From an uncultured Sphingomonadales bacterium (lineage in GTDB: Bacteria; Pseudomonadota; Alphaproteobacteria; Sphingomonadales; Sphingomonadaceae): a stretch of 64,000 bases of DNA. A program made the translations under genes and the position numbers. The DNA lies in NCBI GenBank assembly GCA_937870585.1, contig CALMZE010000048.1, positions 1-64,000 on the forward strand. The letters run 5' to 3'. A model generated the notes under the pieces. The model saw nothing but the letters and a program-made list of their open reading frames with translations, did not search any database and was not told the origin of the DNA. The first letter of the stretch is position 1. Every line of letters begins with the position of its first letter. Positions 33,106-42,324 of this stretch are shown here, piece by piece.

Positions 33106-36054
33106 CTACCATGCAAACGTCATCCCCACGCGCCCGCCGGTCGATCCCTTCACGGTCGATCCCGCCACACCTGCGTTGATATAGACATGGCTGCTCGCCT
33201 TGGTGACGATCTGGCCCGAAAAGCCCTGCTGCCCGCGATAGGTGGAAAGGTTGAACGACATGGACATTTTCGCGTCTGCCGGAAGGATGGTACCGCCCAG
33301 TGCCATTGCCGCTGCGATGCCGCCATTGGCCGCACGGCTCGTCGCATCAAGCCGCTGATTGAGATTGCCAACCAGCCCTTCGAGTGAAGTCAGGCGGCTA
33401 TTCTGCTGCACATCTAGCGATTGCAACGCATTGATCGCGGTCGCCTGAGAGGCGATGGCCGAACTGTTGGCCGCAATTGCCTGACGGATGGAAGGATCAC
33501 GCCCCAGCGTACCACTCGCATCCACCGTCACAACATCCGTGGGGCCAGATTGTGTGGCAGTGCTGGCAGCCACGTCTCCCACCGTCACTGAACTGCCTGC
33601 GCCGCCCAGCGCCACCTGATTGGCGCGCGTCGCGCTGGCGTCCGCGCCAATCGCCACAGACTTGGCTGCGGTTGCTTTTGCATTTTCGCCGAGCGCAATG
33701 GCACCTGCCGCGCCCGCATTGGCTTTGTTCCCCACGGCAATGGCGGACTGGCCATTGGCGACTGACTGGTTGCCAAGGGCCACGCTGCCATCTCCGGTGG
33801 CAGTATTATCCGCCCCCATCGCCACTGCGCCCGTTCCGTTGGCGTTGTTCGGATCACCGATGGCCACCGCGCCATTGCCCACGGCCCGGTTGCCAAAGCC
33901 AATGGCGACCGCTTTTTGTGAGGTCGAGGAGTTGGTGCCAATCGCCACGCCCAATCGCGTCAGAACGATGCCTTGCCCACTATTCCCATCGGTTCCGTTG
34001 GTTGAGCCGCCCTCGCCCAAAACCAATTGCCCGCTGCTCAACACAAAGCCCGGTCCGTTCAACTGGATTTGGCCGCCGCCAAAGCTGGCATTGCCGCCAA
34101 AGGCAATCTGCGAGTCCGTGAGCAGAAGCCCCGGCTCAGTGAAGCTGAACAGCCCCGCACCGAAATCAAATTGGCCTTGGCTCCCCAACAGCAGCCCGCC
34201 CGAATCAAGGGCAATTGTGGGCGAGGTCAGATTGATCTGACCACTGAATCGAAGGGCGTTGTTGCCCAATCGAATGGGACCACCCGGCGTCACGCCAGAG
34301 ACGCCCGCTATCGCAGCATTGAGCTGCCCCAGATTGACGGCATCGGTGGCGTTGATGGCCGTGGCGACATTGACAATGCGCCGTTCTGATCCTGCCGCAC
34401 CGACCGAGACTATATTGTCCAGACTGGCCACCGAGCCGTACCCCAGCGCCACCGAATTCGCGCCTGATGCCACCGCATCATCGCCCAGCGCCACCGCGCG
34501 CGCGCCGCTGGCCACTGCGCCAGACATATTGTCATTGGCGTCGCCGCCAATCGCAATCGCGCCAACCCCGCTGGCCCCGCTGCGGTCTCCCAATGCCGTC
34601 GCGTGCGCCGCCGTTGCGCTCGCCAGCCGCCCCAGCGCCGTTGCGTTCGCCTGTGTGCTGCGTGCGCCTGTGCCCAGGGCCGTGCTGAGAATGCCCGATG
34701 CCTCCGACTCGCTCCCGACCGAAACCGCACTCTCGCCCGTCGCTTGCGCTGCTGTTCCCAGCGCCAGCGCATTGAGCGCGCCAGCATTGGCGAGATTGCC
34801 GAACGCTGCTGCGCCTTCGCCCGAAGCGGCAGACTCAATGCCCAGTGCAACGGAGGTTGCGCCTCCAGCCGTCGCATCATCGCCAATGGCTATCGCGCGC
34901 GCTCCTGTGGCAACGGCCCCGACCTGACTGTCATTGCCATCTCCTCCAATCGCCAGAGACCCCAGCCCTACCGCCCGGCTGCGATCTCCCAGTGCCGTTG
35001 CATGGGCAGCCAGTGCACCAGAATTGCGGCCCAGAGCCGTTGCGCCAAACTCCGTGCTGCGTGCGTTGGTGCCGATGGCGGTGCTGAAGCTGCCTGAAGC
35101 TTCGGCAGCATTGCCGAGCGCCGTATCGTTCAGCTCAAGCGCCTGCGACCCGACGCCCAACGCAATGCTGTTTTCCGCCACCGCTTTGGACAGGCTGCCA
35201 AGCGCCATCGCATTTTCGCCAGAGGCCTCAGCCTCACCCCCCATGGCAATGGCGCGTGTGCTGCTGGCATTGGCATCATCGCCGATGGCAATCGCTAGCG
35301 CGCCACTGGCCTGCGCGCCGGTCAGAGTGTCATTGGCATCGCCGCCAATCGCAATCGCACCGTTGCCAGATGCGCCGCTGCGGTCTCCCAATGCCGTTGC
35401 GTGAGTCGAGATCGCGCGTGCCAGCCGCCCGATGGCAGTCGCTCCGAAATCGCTGCTGGTAGCGGACGTGCCCACTGCCACGCCCAGTCCTCCGCTGGTG
35501 ACAGCATTGGCCCCCAGTGCCACGCCCAATTCGCCGCTCGCTGTGGTACCCGAACCGATGGCGATCGAATCGCCGCCTGTTGCCGTGGTGGGCGATGACA
35601 GATCGAGAGAGGTGGTCTTTGCGCCACCAATCGCAATGTTGCCGCTGGTTTGCGGCCCCGCTGTCACGGTGGAGGCCTGCGCACCAATGGCGATGTCACC
35701 CGCGCCTGCTGCTTGGCTGTTGCCGCCTGCGGCCACGCCTTGCACATCATCAGAGCGCGCGCCCGAACCAACCGCAACGCCATTCGCGCCACTGCCCTGT
35801 GCGCCATTGCCCACAGCCGTGGCTCCATCGGCCGAAGCGATGGCGGAATCGCCCAGAGCGGTTGACCCAGTACCGGTAGTTGCAGAACCATCCCCGCATT
35901 TGAGCGTGTCAAACAACGCGTCGATGCTGCACACGGGAGGACTACCGCCCGGCCCGGTGGGAATGATCTGCGCGAAAGCCGGCGATGCGATGGCGAGCGC
36001 CATGATGCTGGTTCCGGTCAGGATCACCGGGCGGATACGAAGGGGAGTGGCCAT
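33106..36054 (-). CDS. Trimeric autotransporter adhesin (YadA-like)
   Basis: A 982-residue surface adhesin. ATG 36054 follows AAGGAG and starts a long signal peptide ending ASPAFAQ. The passenger is built from YadA-head degenerate repeats of the AxAxGxxAxASG type, of which about 500 residues are organised in a higher-order unit of about 135 residues repeated nearly three times (each containing HATALGDRSGA and AIAIGGDAND). A neck-like segment (NVATAINATDAVNLGQLNAA) and a beta-rich insert follow, then a second head stretch, a coiled stalk (SSAIASQATAINALQSLDVQ) and the YadA anchor ending GGRVGMTFAW. It trimerises in the outer membrane and likely mediates surface attachment. Confidence 0.92.
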   Translation of the reverse strand: MATPLRIRPVILTGTSIMALAIASPAFAQIIPTGPGGSPPVCSIDALFDTLKCGDGSATTGTGSTALGDSAIASADGATAVGNGAQGSGANGVAVGSGARSDDVQGVAAGGNSQAAGAGDIAIGAQASTVTAGPQTSGNIAIGGAKTTSLDLSSPTTATGGDSIAIGSGTTASGELGVALGANAVTSGGLGVAVGTSATSSDFGATAIGRLARAISTHATALGDRSGASGNGAIAIGGDANDTLTGAQASGALAIAIGDDANASSTRAIAMGGEAEASGENAMALGSLSKAVAENSIALGVGSQALELNDTALGNAAEASGSFSTAIGTNARSTEFGATALGRNSGALAAHATALGDRSRAVGLGSLAIGGDGNDSQVGAVATGARAIAIGDDATAGGATSVALGIESAASGEGAAAFGNLANAGALNALALGTAAQATGESAVSVGSESEASGILSTALGTGARSTQANATALGRLASATAAHATALGDRSGASGVGAIAIGGDANDNMSGAVASGARAVALGDDAVASGANSVALGYGSVASLDNIVSVGAAGSERRIVNVATAINATDAVNLGQLNAAIAGVSGVTPGGPIRLGNNALRFSGQINLTSPTIALDSGGLLLGSQGQFDFGAGLFSFTEPGLLLTDSQIAFGGNASFGGGQIQLNGPGFVLSSGQLVLGEGGSTNGTDGNSGQGIVLTRLGVAIGTNSSTSQKAVAIGFGNRAVGNGAVAIGDPNNANGTGAVAMGADNTATGDGSVALGNQSVANGQSAIAVGNKANAGAAGAIALGENAKATAAKSVAIGADASATRANQVALGGAGSSVTVGDVAASTATQSGPTDVVTVDASGTLGRDPSIRQAIAANSSAIASQATAINALQSLDVQQNSRLTSLEGLVGNLNQRLDATSRAANGGIAAAMALGGTILPADAKMSMSFNLSTYRGQQGFSGQIVTKASSHVYINAGVAGSTVKGSTGGRVGMTFAW

Positions 36055-36125
36055 GTTGTTCTGCTCCTTGGCTTTTCGGGCGACGCGTGCCGCCTGCACC
36101 CGTCCTTCATCAGCCAAATTGCCAC

Positions 36126-36180
36126 TTGAAACGCCTCCCCATTGGGAGCAATTTGCCCCCTCGCGGTCGCAGCGTTTCAA
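36126..36180. promoter_or_regulatory. Spaced inverted repeat in adhesin/LuxR intergenic region
   Basis: TTGAAACGC (36126-36134) and GCGTTTCAA (36172-36180) are perfect 9-base inverted copies 37 bases apart, between the divergent adhesin and LuxR-type genes. They could be two sites for one dimeric regulator or a looping pair. Confidence 0.4.
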
Positions 36181-36220
36181 AGAGCGGGTTCATCACTCTT
36201 CACCAGACAGGGATTGATCA

Positions 36221-37270
36221 ATGCGACCATCAGCGGCCATCCAGCATATCCGGCATATTGCTGCACAAGGCTTGCCGCCACTGATCGCCGTGCCTGCGAT
36301 GGTCGATGCGCTGGAAGAGCTGGTGCCAGCCCGCACGCGCACCTTTGTGTGGCTGGATGAGCAGGGCAACACGGCCAGCCTGTATGAGCGCGAACCCATT
36401 CCCGAAGCTCTGGATGCCTTCAACCTCGCCACCGCGGAGCTGGTGCGGCGCGGCGAGCCCTCCGTGATTGATCTCTCCCATTCGCCCGATGATTTTGGCG
36501 GCTGGCGCCGCTTCCTCCATCATCCGCAATGGGAGCGATCCGTGATGAAGAATGAGCTGTTTCGCCCTTATGGCATTGGCAATAATATCGACTTTCCCCT
36601 GAGAGACCGGGGCCGCACCCGCGCGTTGCTTGCCATTTGTCGCGAACCCGGCAGCCGCGCCTTCACCCGGACGGAGGTGGATGCGGTGCTGGGTTTGCGT
36701 CCGCATTTCCTCCACGCCATGCACGCGCCGGAAACGATGGCGCTGGCGTGCGGCACAGGTGGCGAGGTGGCGCTGGCGCTGATCGGCGACGATGGCACGG
36801 TGTGCGAGGCAAGCGCGGAAGCGAGCTTCCTGATGTATCAGCTGTGTTGCGGTCCGAACGGCAATGCCCCTGTACTTGCCCGGCGCGCGCCGGATCAGGT
36901 GCGGTCTGCCGTCGCAATATTGCGCGCAGCAAACACAATTCCACGCGCCGCGCCGCCCATGCGCGATGTGCGCACGCCTTGGGGCCGCATCCGCATCATC
37001 GCGCATATGCGCGCGCAATCTGGAGAGACGGTGGTCACGCTGCAACGCTTCCTGCCAAGAGATATGGCCCGTCTGGACCGGCTCCGTCACCTAGACCTTG
37101 CGCCTCGCGAACGCGAAGTGGCTCTGGCGATGAGCAAGGGCGGAAGCGGAGACGCCATTGCGCAGGAATTGGGACTGACCATAGGTGCCTATCGGCAAAT
37201 GGCCAAACGCATCTATGCCCGTCTGGGCGTCACCGGGCGGGACGGCGTGCGCCAATTGCTCGATTCATAG
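36221..37270 (+). CDS. LuxR-type transcriptional regulator
   Basis: A 349-residue protein with a C-terminal LuxR/GerE helix-turn-helix: LAPREREVALAMSKGGSGDA, then IAQELGLTIGAYRQMAKRIY and ARLGVTGRDGVRQLL (about 290-348). The N-terminal 270 residues have no receiver or autoinducer domain that I can identify; a GAF-like sensory fold is possible (TRTFVWLDEQGN and AICREPGSRAFT). It is divergent from the adhesin gene, so control of adhesion is a reasonable inference. AGGGA lies 8 bases before the ATG. Confidence 0.85.
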   Translation: MRPSAAIQHIRHIAAQGLPPLIAVPAMVDALEELVPARTRTFVWLDEQGNTASLYEREPIPEALDAFNLATAELVRRGEPSVIDLSHSPDDFGGWRRFLHHPQWERSVMKNELFRPYGIGNNIDFPLRDRGRTRALLAICREPGSRAFTRTEVDAVLGLRPHFLHAMHAPETMALACGTGGEVALALIGDDGTVCEASAEASFLMYQLCCGPNGNAPVLARRAPDQVRSAVAILRAANTIPRAAPPMRDVRTPWGRIRIIAHMRAQSGETVVTLQRFLPRDMARLDRLRHLDLAPREREVALAMSKGGSGDAIAQELGLTIGAYRQMAKRIYARLGVTGRDGVRQLLDS

Positions 37271-37279
37271 AGCCTCTGC

Positions 37280-37591
37280 TCAAACCGCCTCCGCAATCAG
37301 GAATTCGGGTGCATCGGCAAAGCCCATGAACGCGCCCATCACCGCCTGCACGGTTTCACCTGGCATGTCTTCACCAGTAAAACCCGCCAGATCGCTGATT
37401 TCGAAAATCTCGACATAGCTGCAAGAAGGCGGGCCTTCTCCCATCAGAAGTCCCGACACACGATACGTATCAAACCGTGTCACGCGGGAAAGGCCGCGCA
37501 TGGCGGGCTGATCGACCGTCTTGACCCAGTTTTCAAAATCGGCGGGGGATACGCCATCTTTCAGGCGATAGGTCAAAATCAGATGCGCCAT
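37280..37591 (-). CDS. Small dimeric alpha/beta-barrel-type protein
   Basis: A 103-residue protein: MAHLILTYRLKDGVSPADFE, then SRVTRFDTYRVSGLL, YVEIFEISDLAGFTG and VQAVMGAFMGFADAPEFLIA. The pattern of edge strands with an intervening helix is that of the ferredoxin-like dimeric barrel proteins (EthD, Dabb or RedY relatives), which include small monooxygenases and stress proteins. No catalytic residues can be assigned. AGGAG lies upstream of the ATG. It converges with the LuxR-type gene, 9 bases apart. Confidence 0.65.
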   Translation of the reverse strand: MAHLILTYRLKDGVSPADFENWVKTVDQPAMRGLSRVTRFDTYRVSGLLMGEGPPSCSYVEIFEISDLAGFTGEDMPGETVQAVMGAFMGFADAPEFLIAEAV

Positions 37592-37654
37592 GCTTCATCT
37601 CCTGCAATAATCAAAACATGAATGCTCCATCCCTGCATGACACGTCTTGGATAT

Positions 37655-38743
37655 TTATGATGCTCTCAACCGCCAGCGCCTGAACCCGGTCACAAATAGC
37701 AGCAGCGGGATCAGCCCGGCGAGCGCAGTCAGGATGCGGGTTGCCAATCCACCAAAGCTGCCATCGTGCAACGCGTGAATCCAATTGTTGATAAAGCCAG
37801 ACGCATTGGCCTGCCGCGCATCACTCACAGCAAGCAGCGTGCCTTTATACTGATCCACCCACACAAAACTGTGCGGAAAGCGGCCGCTCGGATCGCCGGG
37901 GGCCTGCATCCGGATGCGGAAGCCCCCTTCGCCCGGCCCCGGCACTTCTACCCAGGCGATGCGCGCTTCGGGGATAGCGGCCTGCGCCACGGTCATAGCG
38001 TCAGAGACCCGCACCGGCTTTCCCTCCCAAGCGGAAGACGCGGGATGCGGCATGGGTTCAACCGGGGCGACGACCGCACCCAACACAGCGTCGCTCTCTT
38101 CCGGCAATTCGAGCATGACGCCGGTCACAGTCAGGATCAGCAGCAAGGGCAGCCCCCACAGTCCGCCCAGCTTATGCTGATCGCGCCACCGCCGCGAAGG
38201 CCCAGCATCGCCCTTATAGCGCAACGCCTTGCGCCACGATCCGCGCGGCCACCACGCCCACAGTCCAGAGAGGACCAAAACGAACAACGCGATTCCGGCA
38301 TAACCCAGCACCAACGCGCCGGTCTTCCCGATCAGAAGCCGGTAATGGAGATCATAGAGGAAGGTCATCGCCGTATCGCCCCAATAGGTGCGGCGCAGCA
38401 CCTGAGCGCCATCGGGCGAAATCCAAACCAGCATCGGCGCAAAGTCTGCCCCGGCGCGTTCGGGTGGATTGTAGAAGCGGGCAGGAATGGCCCCGCCCTC
38501 CCCCATCACTTCAAACCGCCATGGGCCAGGCTTGGCAGGATAGGCCGCGCGCACGGTGGCAAGCGCCCTGTCGAGATCAGGCGCGACTGGCCCTTCCACC
38601 CGGACCTCCGGGTTCAGCAGCGCATCAATCTCCGGATAGAAAACCAGCACTGAACCCGTGAGGCCGAGCAGCACAAACAGCAGCCCAAGCGAAAGCCCCA
38701 GCCAGAGATGGAGTTTTCGGACAAGGCGGCGGGTGCGGCTCAT
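37655..38743 (-). CDS. PepSY-associated TM protein
   Basis: A 362-residue inner-membrane protein of the PepSY_TM family. RTRRLVRKLHLWLGLSLGLL begins the first helix, the periplasmic PepSY-like segments hold PAKPGPWRFEVMGEGGA, and LHYRLLIGKTGALVLGYAGI and LGGLWGLPLLLILTVTGVML are the middle helices. Conserved histidines at helix ends (KLHLW, DLHYR, QHKLGG) could bind haem, as proposed for PepSY_TM ferric reductases. It is the last gene of the receptor operon, 4 bases after the previous stop. It probably reduces or processes a metal chelate imported by the TonB receptors. Confidence 0.87.
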   Translation of the reverse strand: MSRTRRLVRKLHLWLGLSLGLLFVLLGLTGSVLVFYPEIDALLNPEVRVEGPVAPDLDRALATVRAAYPAKPGPWRFEVMGEGGAIPARFYNPPERAGADFAPMLVWISPDGAQVLRRTYWGDTAMTFLYDLHYRLLIGKTGALVLGYAGIALFVLVLSGLWAWWPRGSWRKALRYKGDAGPSRRWRDQHKLGGLWGLPLLLILTVTGVMLELPEESDAVLGAVVAPVEPMPHPASSAWEGKPVRVSDAMTVAQAAIPEARIAWVEVPGPGEGGFRIRMQAPGDPSGRFPHSFVWVDQYKGTLLAVSDARQANASGFINNWIHALHDGSFGGLATRILTALAGLIPLLLFVTGFRRWRLRAS

Positions 38744-38747
38744 ACGT

Positions 38748-40265
38748 CTACCACCGCCGCTTTCGCCAGCGGAGGAAACCGGTGACGACCAATGTGAGAC
38801 CCATCAGCGCGAAAAGATCATTCACCCACTTCCACTGCGACCAGATGAGCGCGCCTTCATGCAATTCGGCGGCAAAGCTCGCCCAAGGGAGATATCCGAG
38901 CTTGGGCGGGGTATGTGGCACCTTGCCGCGCATCTGGCCGTCAGTCGTCGTCTTGAACACGGATGTGTCGCGCGTCCACCAGATGGAGCCATCTGGCCCG
39001 GCACTCATCTCGTTGATCATCACCACCATCTTGGGCACGTCGAGCGTTTGCCAGCCGCCGTCGCGGCGAACCTGAACCCTGCGCATCATCCGGCCCGGCA
39101 CATACAGCGCGCCGCCGATTTTGCGCAGCCGCATGGCCGGGCCTTTGAAACTCGCCTCATGACTCCAGCTTTGCCCCATGTCTCGCGAGACGAACATGCC
39201 GCGCCGGTTTCCAATCGCCAAAAGCTGACCCTTGGCGTCGCTGGAAAGCGCCACATTCATCACTTGCCCTTGCCAGCCGGAGCCTGCGCGATAGGCGAAT
39301 GGCAAGATGGCAGAGGGCACCGTCATCTTGCGGAACATCATCTGCACGTCGCCGCGATGATCCTGATAGATGCCAGTCACGAAAACGAGCAGCAAGAACG
39401 GCGCGAGCGCGATGCCGATGATCATGGCATGGATGCGAAAGCTCCACTGGATGCCCTTTTGCGCGCGCTTCATCGCCTCAGTGGAAGGCCGCGCTTCCTT
39501 GGGCCGTTTGCGCGCGCGGTTGCACCAGCGCATGAACGCCCAATAGGCCAGCCCCGTGACGGCCATCAGCAAAAGGCCGAGCGCAACGAGGTTCCACAGG
39601 ACCATGTCGATCATCCCGCTGAACAGCCCGCGCCCGACATGGATGTCCTGCAGGAGCCGTCCGAGATCGACACTGGACGCACCGGCATCGTTCGGAAGCG
39701 GCGCGAGCGTAACCGGCATCCACGCAACCTTATCTGACACCAGCGCACGCTGGAACAGCTGAGACATGCGAACGGCGGCGATGATCTGTTCGCCCTCGAC
39801 CGAGACGCTGTTGACCATCTGGCCTTGCAGTCCCTGCGGCACAAAACGCTTTGTCGCCCGATCCAGCCGCCAGACACCGTCGCTCGTTCCCGCCCAGACA
39901 GTCCAGCCTTCCGGCTCCACTACAGGCTCGAGCGCCTGCACATTGCGGATCGGTGCATCGCCGAAGGGCAGCCGCGTCCAGCTCTTGCCGCCATCAGTTG
40001 AAGAAAAGGCTCCAGCAGCTCCCGCCGCCACGCGCGTTGCGGGGTTCGCCGGGTCAATCTGATGATAGCGCCAGAGATTTTTGTCATCGTGCCCGGCATG
40101 GCGTTCATCCAGCGCCGGGCCACTGGCCCATTGCCAGTCCCAGCCTTGCCGGTTGAGTTGCATCATCCCGGTGATGGCCAGCACGGCCATCCACAGCGCG
40201 GCAACGAGGCCCGCATATTTATGCACCTTGTCGAGCGTGATCCGCCGCCGCGCCGAGATCGCCAC
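38748..40265 (-). CDS. PepSY_TM protein with inserted Asp-box propeller-like regions
   Basis: A 505-residue inner-membrane protein. Helices: LVAALWMAVLAITGMM near the N-terminus, MVLWNLVALGLLLMAVTGLA in the middle, then FRIHAMIIGIALAPFLLLVF and FALMGLTLVVTGFLRW at the end. The two periplasmic loops contain Asp-box motifs (SSTDGGKSWTRLP near residue 90 and VSRDMGQSWSHE near 370) and other propeller-like pieces (VWAGTSDGVWRLDRA, SIWWTRDTSVFKT). So a sialidase/BNR-type fold replaces the ordinary PepSY loops. The start is GTG. It sits between a TonB receptor (2-base gap) and a second PepSY protein. Confidence 0.8.
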   Translation of the reverse strand: MAISARRRITLDKVHKYAGLVAALWMAVLAITGMMQLNRQGWDWQWASGPALDERHAGHDDKNLWRYHQIDPANPATRVAAGAAGAFSSTDGGKSWTRLPFGDAPIRNVQALEPVVEPEGWTVWAGTSDGVWRLDRATKRFVPQGLQGQMVNSVSVEGEQIIAAVRMSQLFQRALVSDKVAWMPVTLAPLPNDAGASSVDLGRLLQDIHVGRGLFSGMIDMVLWNLVALGLLLMAVTGLAYWAFMRWCNRARKRPKEARPSTEAMKRAQKGIQWSFRIHAMIIGIALAPFLLLVFVTGIYQDHRGDVQMMFRKMTVPSAILPFAYRAGSGWQGQVMNVALSSDAKGQLLAIGNRRGMFVSRDMGQSWSHEASFKGPAMRLRKIGGALYVPGRMMRRVQVRRDGGWQTLDVPKMVVMINEMSAGPDGSIWWTRDTSVFKTTTDGQMRGKVPHTPPKLGYLPWASFAAELHEGALIWSQWKWVNDLFALMGLTLVVTGFLRWRKRRW

Positions 40266-40267
40266 CG

Positions 40268-42310
40268 TCAGAACGCCGCCGTCAATTCAAGGCCGAACTG
40301 GCGTCCGATGCTGGGATATCCAATGGTCGTCTCATAATTGTCATCGAGCAGATTCTTGACTGAAGCGGTGATCCGCATTGCAGAACCGTTCATCATGAAA
40401 TTGCGCGAGATGTTGAAATCGACGTTGGTGAAGTCCCCCAGCGGCAGATAGGGCGAGGTGATTGCAGGGGCCACGCAGTTGAGATTGGGTGCAGCACAGC
40501 GGGTGAAGGCGTTCGATTCGTAACGCGACACATATTTGGCCGCGCCTGCGACCCGCCATGCCCCAAAGGACTGATCCAGCGTCAACTCCGCAACGGTCTT
40601 GGGCTGCGTGCGCGCCAACAGGCCTGTGGGATCGAGCACATCGAAATAGTGCGTCACACTCGCGCGATACCCGCCTTCGCTACCCTCTGCGCCCCAACGG
40701 CCCTGAACGATGGCCTCAGCTCCGGTCCGCTTGCTGTCAGTATTCGCATAGAGCCCGACCTGTTCGCCCGCGACTACGGCATAGCTGATCGGCTGCACTT
40801 CATTGTTGGTCTTGATGAAGAACGCATTGACCGAAGGGCGGAGCCAGTCAGCCAGACGACCATCGAAACCAACCTCCCATTTCTGGCGGCTTTCGCCTTT
40901 AAGCGCGACTGCCGGATTGGCGAGCACCACGCCCTGACGCGGCCCTTGGCTGGAATAGCCGTAGCGGGCGTTGACCAGCCAATCCTTGGCCAGCTTGAAG
41001 CTGGCCCCGGCTGAGTAGAATTTTGCCCGCGGCAGCTTTTCGTTGCGGATCTGGCGAACATTGGCATTCGGCCCACGCCCTGCGAGGAAATAGTCGATGC
41101 CTTTGACGATCTCGACCCGGTCAAACCGCGCACCCAGATCGAGGTTCAGCCGACCATTGAACAAGGCTTGATCGCCTTGAAGAAACACGCCTGTTACCTT
41201 CTCCTCGCGCGGGATGCCTTCATAATAATATTGGCCGGACGGATTCTTCCAGTGGACGTAGTCCGCACCTGCCTGCAGCTTTGTATCGCCGCGGAAAAGG
41301 TTGTGGCGCACCGCTGCGTTCACAAAGCTATTGTCATTGTCACGCGTAACTGTGTTGGTCAGGTTGCCATTGGCCAGCCGGTCGCTGGTCACAAAATCGC
41401 CTTTGGATTCGGTGTAGGCGAGTGTCAGCAATGTGGTGTTCTGCTCGTTCCAGCGGACGGTGCCATTGGCAGTGGCAATCAGCGAATCCATCCGGTCAAA
41501 GCGCCAGACGTCATCCTGCGTATTGGGGCGCAGCTTGGCGTTGCCACGCACAATGCCATAGCCCGCCCAGCTCTTGAGAACTGACAGGTCTAGCGCAACC
41601 ACACCCGCATCGATTCCGCCCTTTAGGCCAAGCGTCTGATTATGCTTGTCGAGGTTGAAGTCCTTGGGCCCGTTCGTGGTAAAAGCGCCGCCAATTGCGT
41701 GGACATAACCGTCGGCGTTGCCCAGCTTGAACACAGTGCCAAGTTGCGCGTTTCCGCCCAAAGTCTTGAACGATCCGCCCTGAATACCCAGCAGCATCAT
41801 GGTTTCCTTGGGCTTTCGGGTGCGCACGACGATAAAGCCGTTATTGGGCGCCCCCGACGGCGTGACGATTCCGACCAGCGGGTTGATCGTCAGCGCGGTC
41901 GAGGTGCGCACGATGCGGACTTCCTCAATGGCGGCAGCTGGAATCGTTTGCAAAATGCGCGACGCCAGTTGCGGCGGCACATAGGCACCGTCGATGATGA
42001 AGGCGAAATTGCCATCGCCACGGATGTTCAGGTTTGCAGGTGCCTTCTTGCCAGACGTGGTGGTGAATACGCCCGTGCCATAGTTGAGCAGATCAAACAC
42101 ATCGCGGGCCTGACGCTTGTTGACATCCTCGGCATCCAGCGTTTGCGAACTCACCCGCGCACTTTGCGGCAATCGGACGGGGTTGATGGGCGTGTCATCG
42201 TTGGCAAGAACGCCAGTGACGATGATGGCATCCGTGTCCGCGGCTTCATCCGCAGCACAGGCAGGTGTTGCGGCCAGCATGGTGGCCAGAGCAATAAATG
42301 AGGTTTTCAT
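40268..42310 (-). CDS. TonB-dependent receptor 2
   Basis: A 680-residue outer-membrane receptor with a signal peptide (MKTSFIALATMLAATPACAA) and a TonB-box-like DAIIVTG. The plug domain contains FDLLNYGTGVFTT, LNIRGDGNFAFIIDGAYVPP and AAAIEEVRIVRTSTALTINP. The 22-strand barrel ends with the aromatic residue in FGLELTAAF. The ligand cannot be deduced; the operon partners (PepSY proteins) suggest a ferric or copper chelate or haem. ATG 42310 has AGGA upstream; the longer frame to 42400 overlaps the preceding receptor gene. Confidence 0.88.
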   Translation of the reverse strand: MKTSFIALATMLAATPACAADEAADTDAIIVTGVLANDDTPINPVRLPQSARVSSQTLDAEDVNKRQARDVFDLLNYGTGVFTTTSGKKAPANLNIRGDGNFAFIIDGAYVPPQLASRILQTIPAAAIEEVRIVRTSTALTINPLVGIVTPSGAPNNGFIVVRTRKPKETMMLLGIQGGSFKTLGGNAQLGTVFKLGNADGYVHAIGGAFTTNGPKDFNLDKHNQTLGLKGGIDAGVVALDLSVLKSWAGYGIVRGNAKLRPNTQDDVWRFDRMDSLIATANGTVRWNEQNTTLLTLAYTESKGDFVTSDRLANGNLTNTVTRDNDNSFVNAAVRHNLFRGDTKLQAGADYVHWKNPSGQYYYEGIPREEKVTGVFLQGDQALFNGRLNLDLGARFDRVEIVKGIDYFLAGRGPNANVRQIRNEKLPRAKFYSAGASFKLAKDWLVNARYGYSSQGPRQGVVLANPAVALKGESRQKWEVGFDGRLADWLRPSVNAFFIKTNNEVQPISYAVVAGEQVGLYANTDSKRTGAEAIVQGRWGAEGSEGGYRASVTHYFDVLDPTGLLARTQPKTVAELTLDQSFGAWRVAGAAKYVSRYESNAFTRCAAPNLNCVAPAITSPYLPLGDFTNVDFNISRNFMMNGSAMRITASVKNLLDDNYETTIGYPSIGRQFGLELTAAF

Positions 42311-42324
42311 GATGCGTGTCCTGT

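Noticed and set aside
33106..36054. Repeats in this gene considered as a CRISPR-like or satellite array
   Set aside because: The repeats are codon-phased, degenerate and encode the YadA head motif; there are no regular spacers and no cas genes.
33477..36217. Several long plus-strand frames opposite the adhesin
   Set aside because: Repetitive low-complexity translation products (Ala/Pro/Ser or Arg/Trp rich) that mirror the adhesin repeats.
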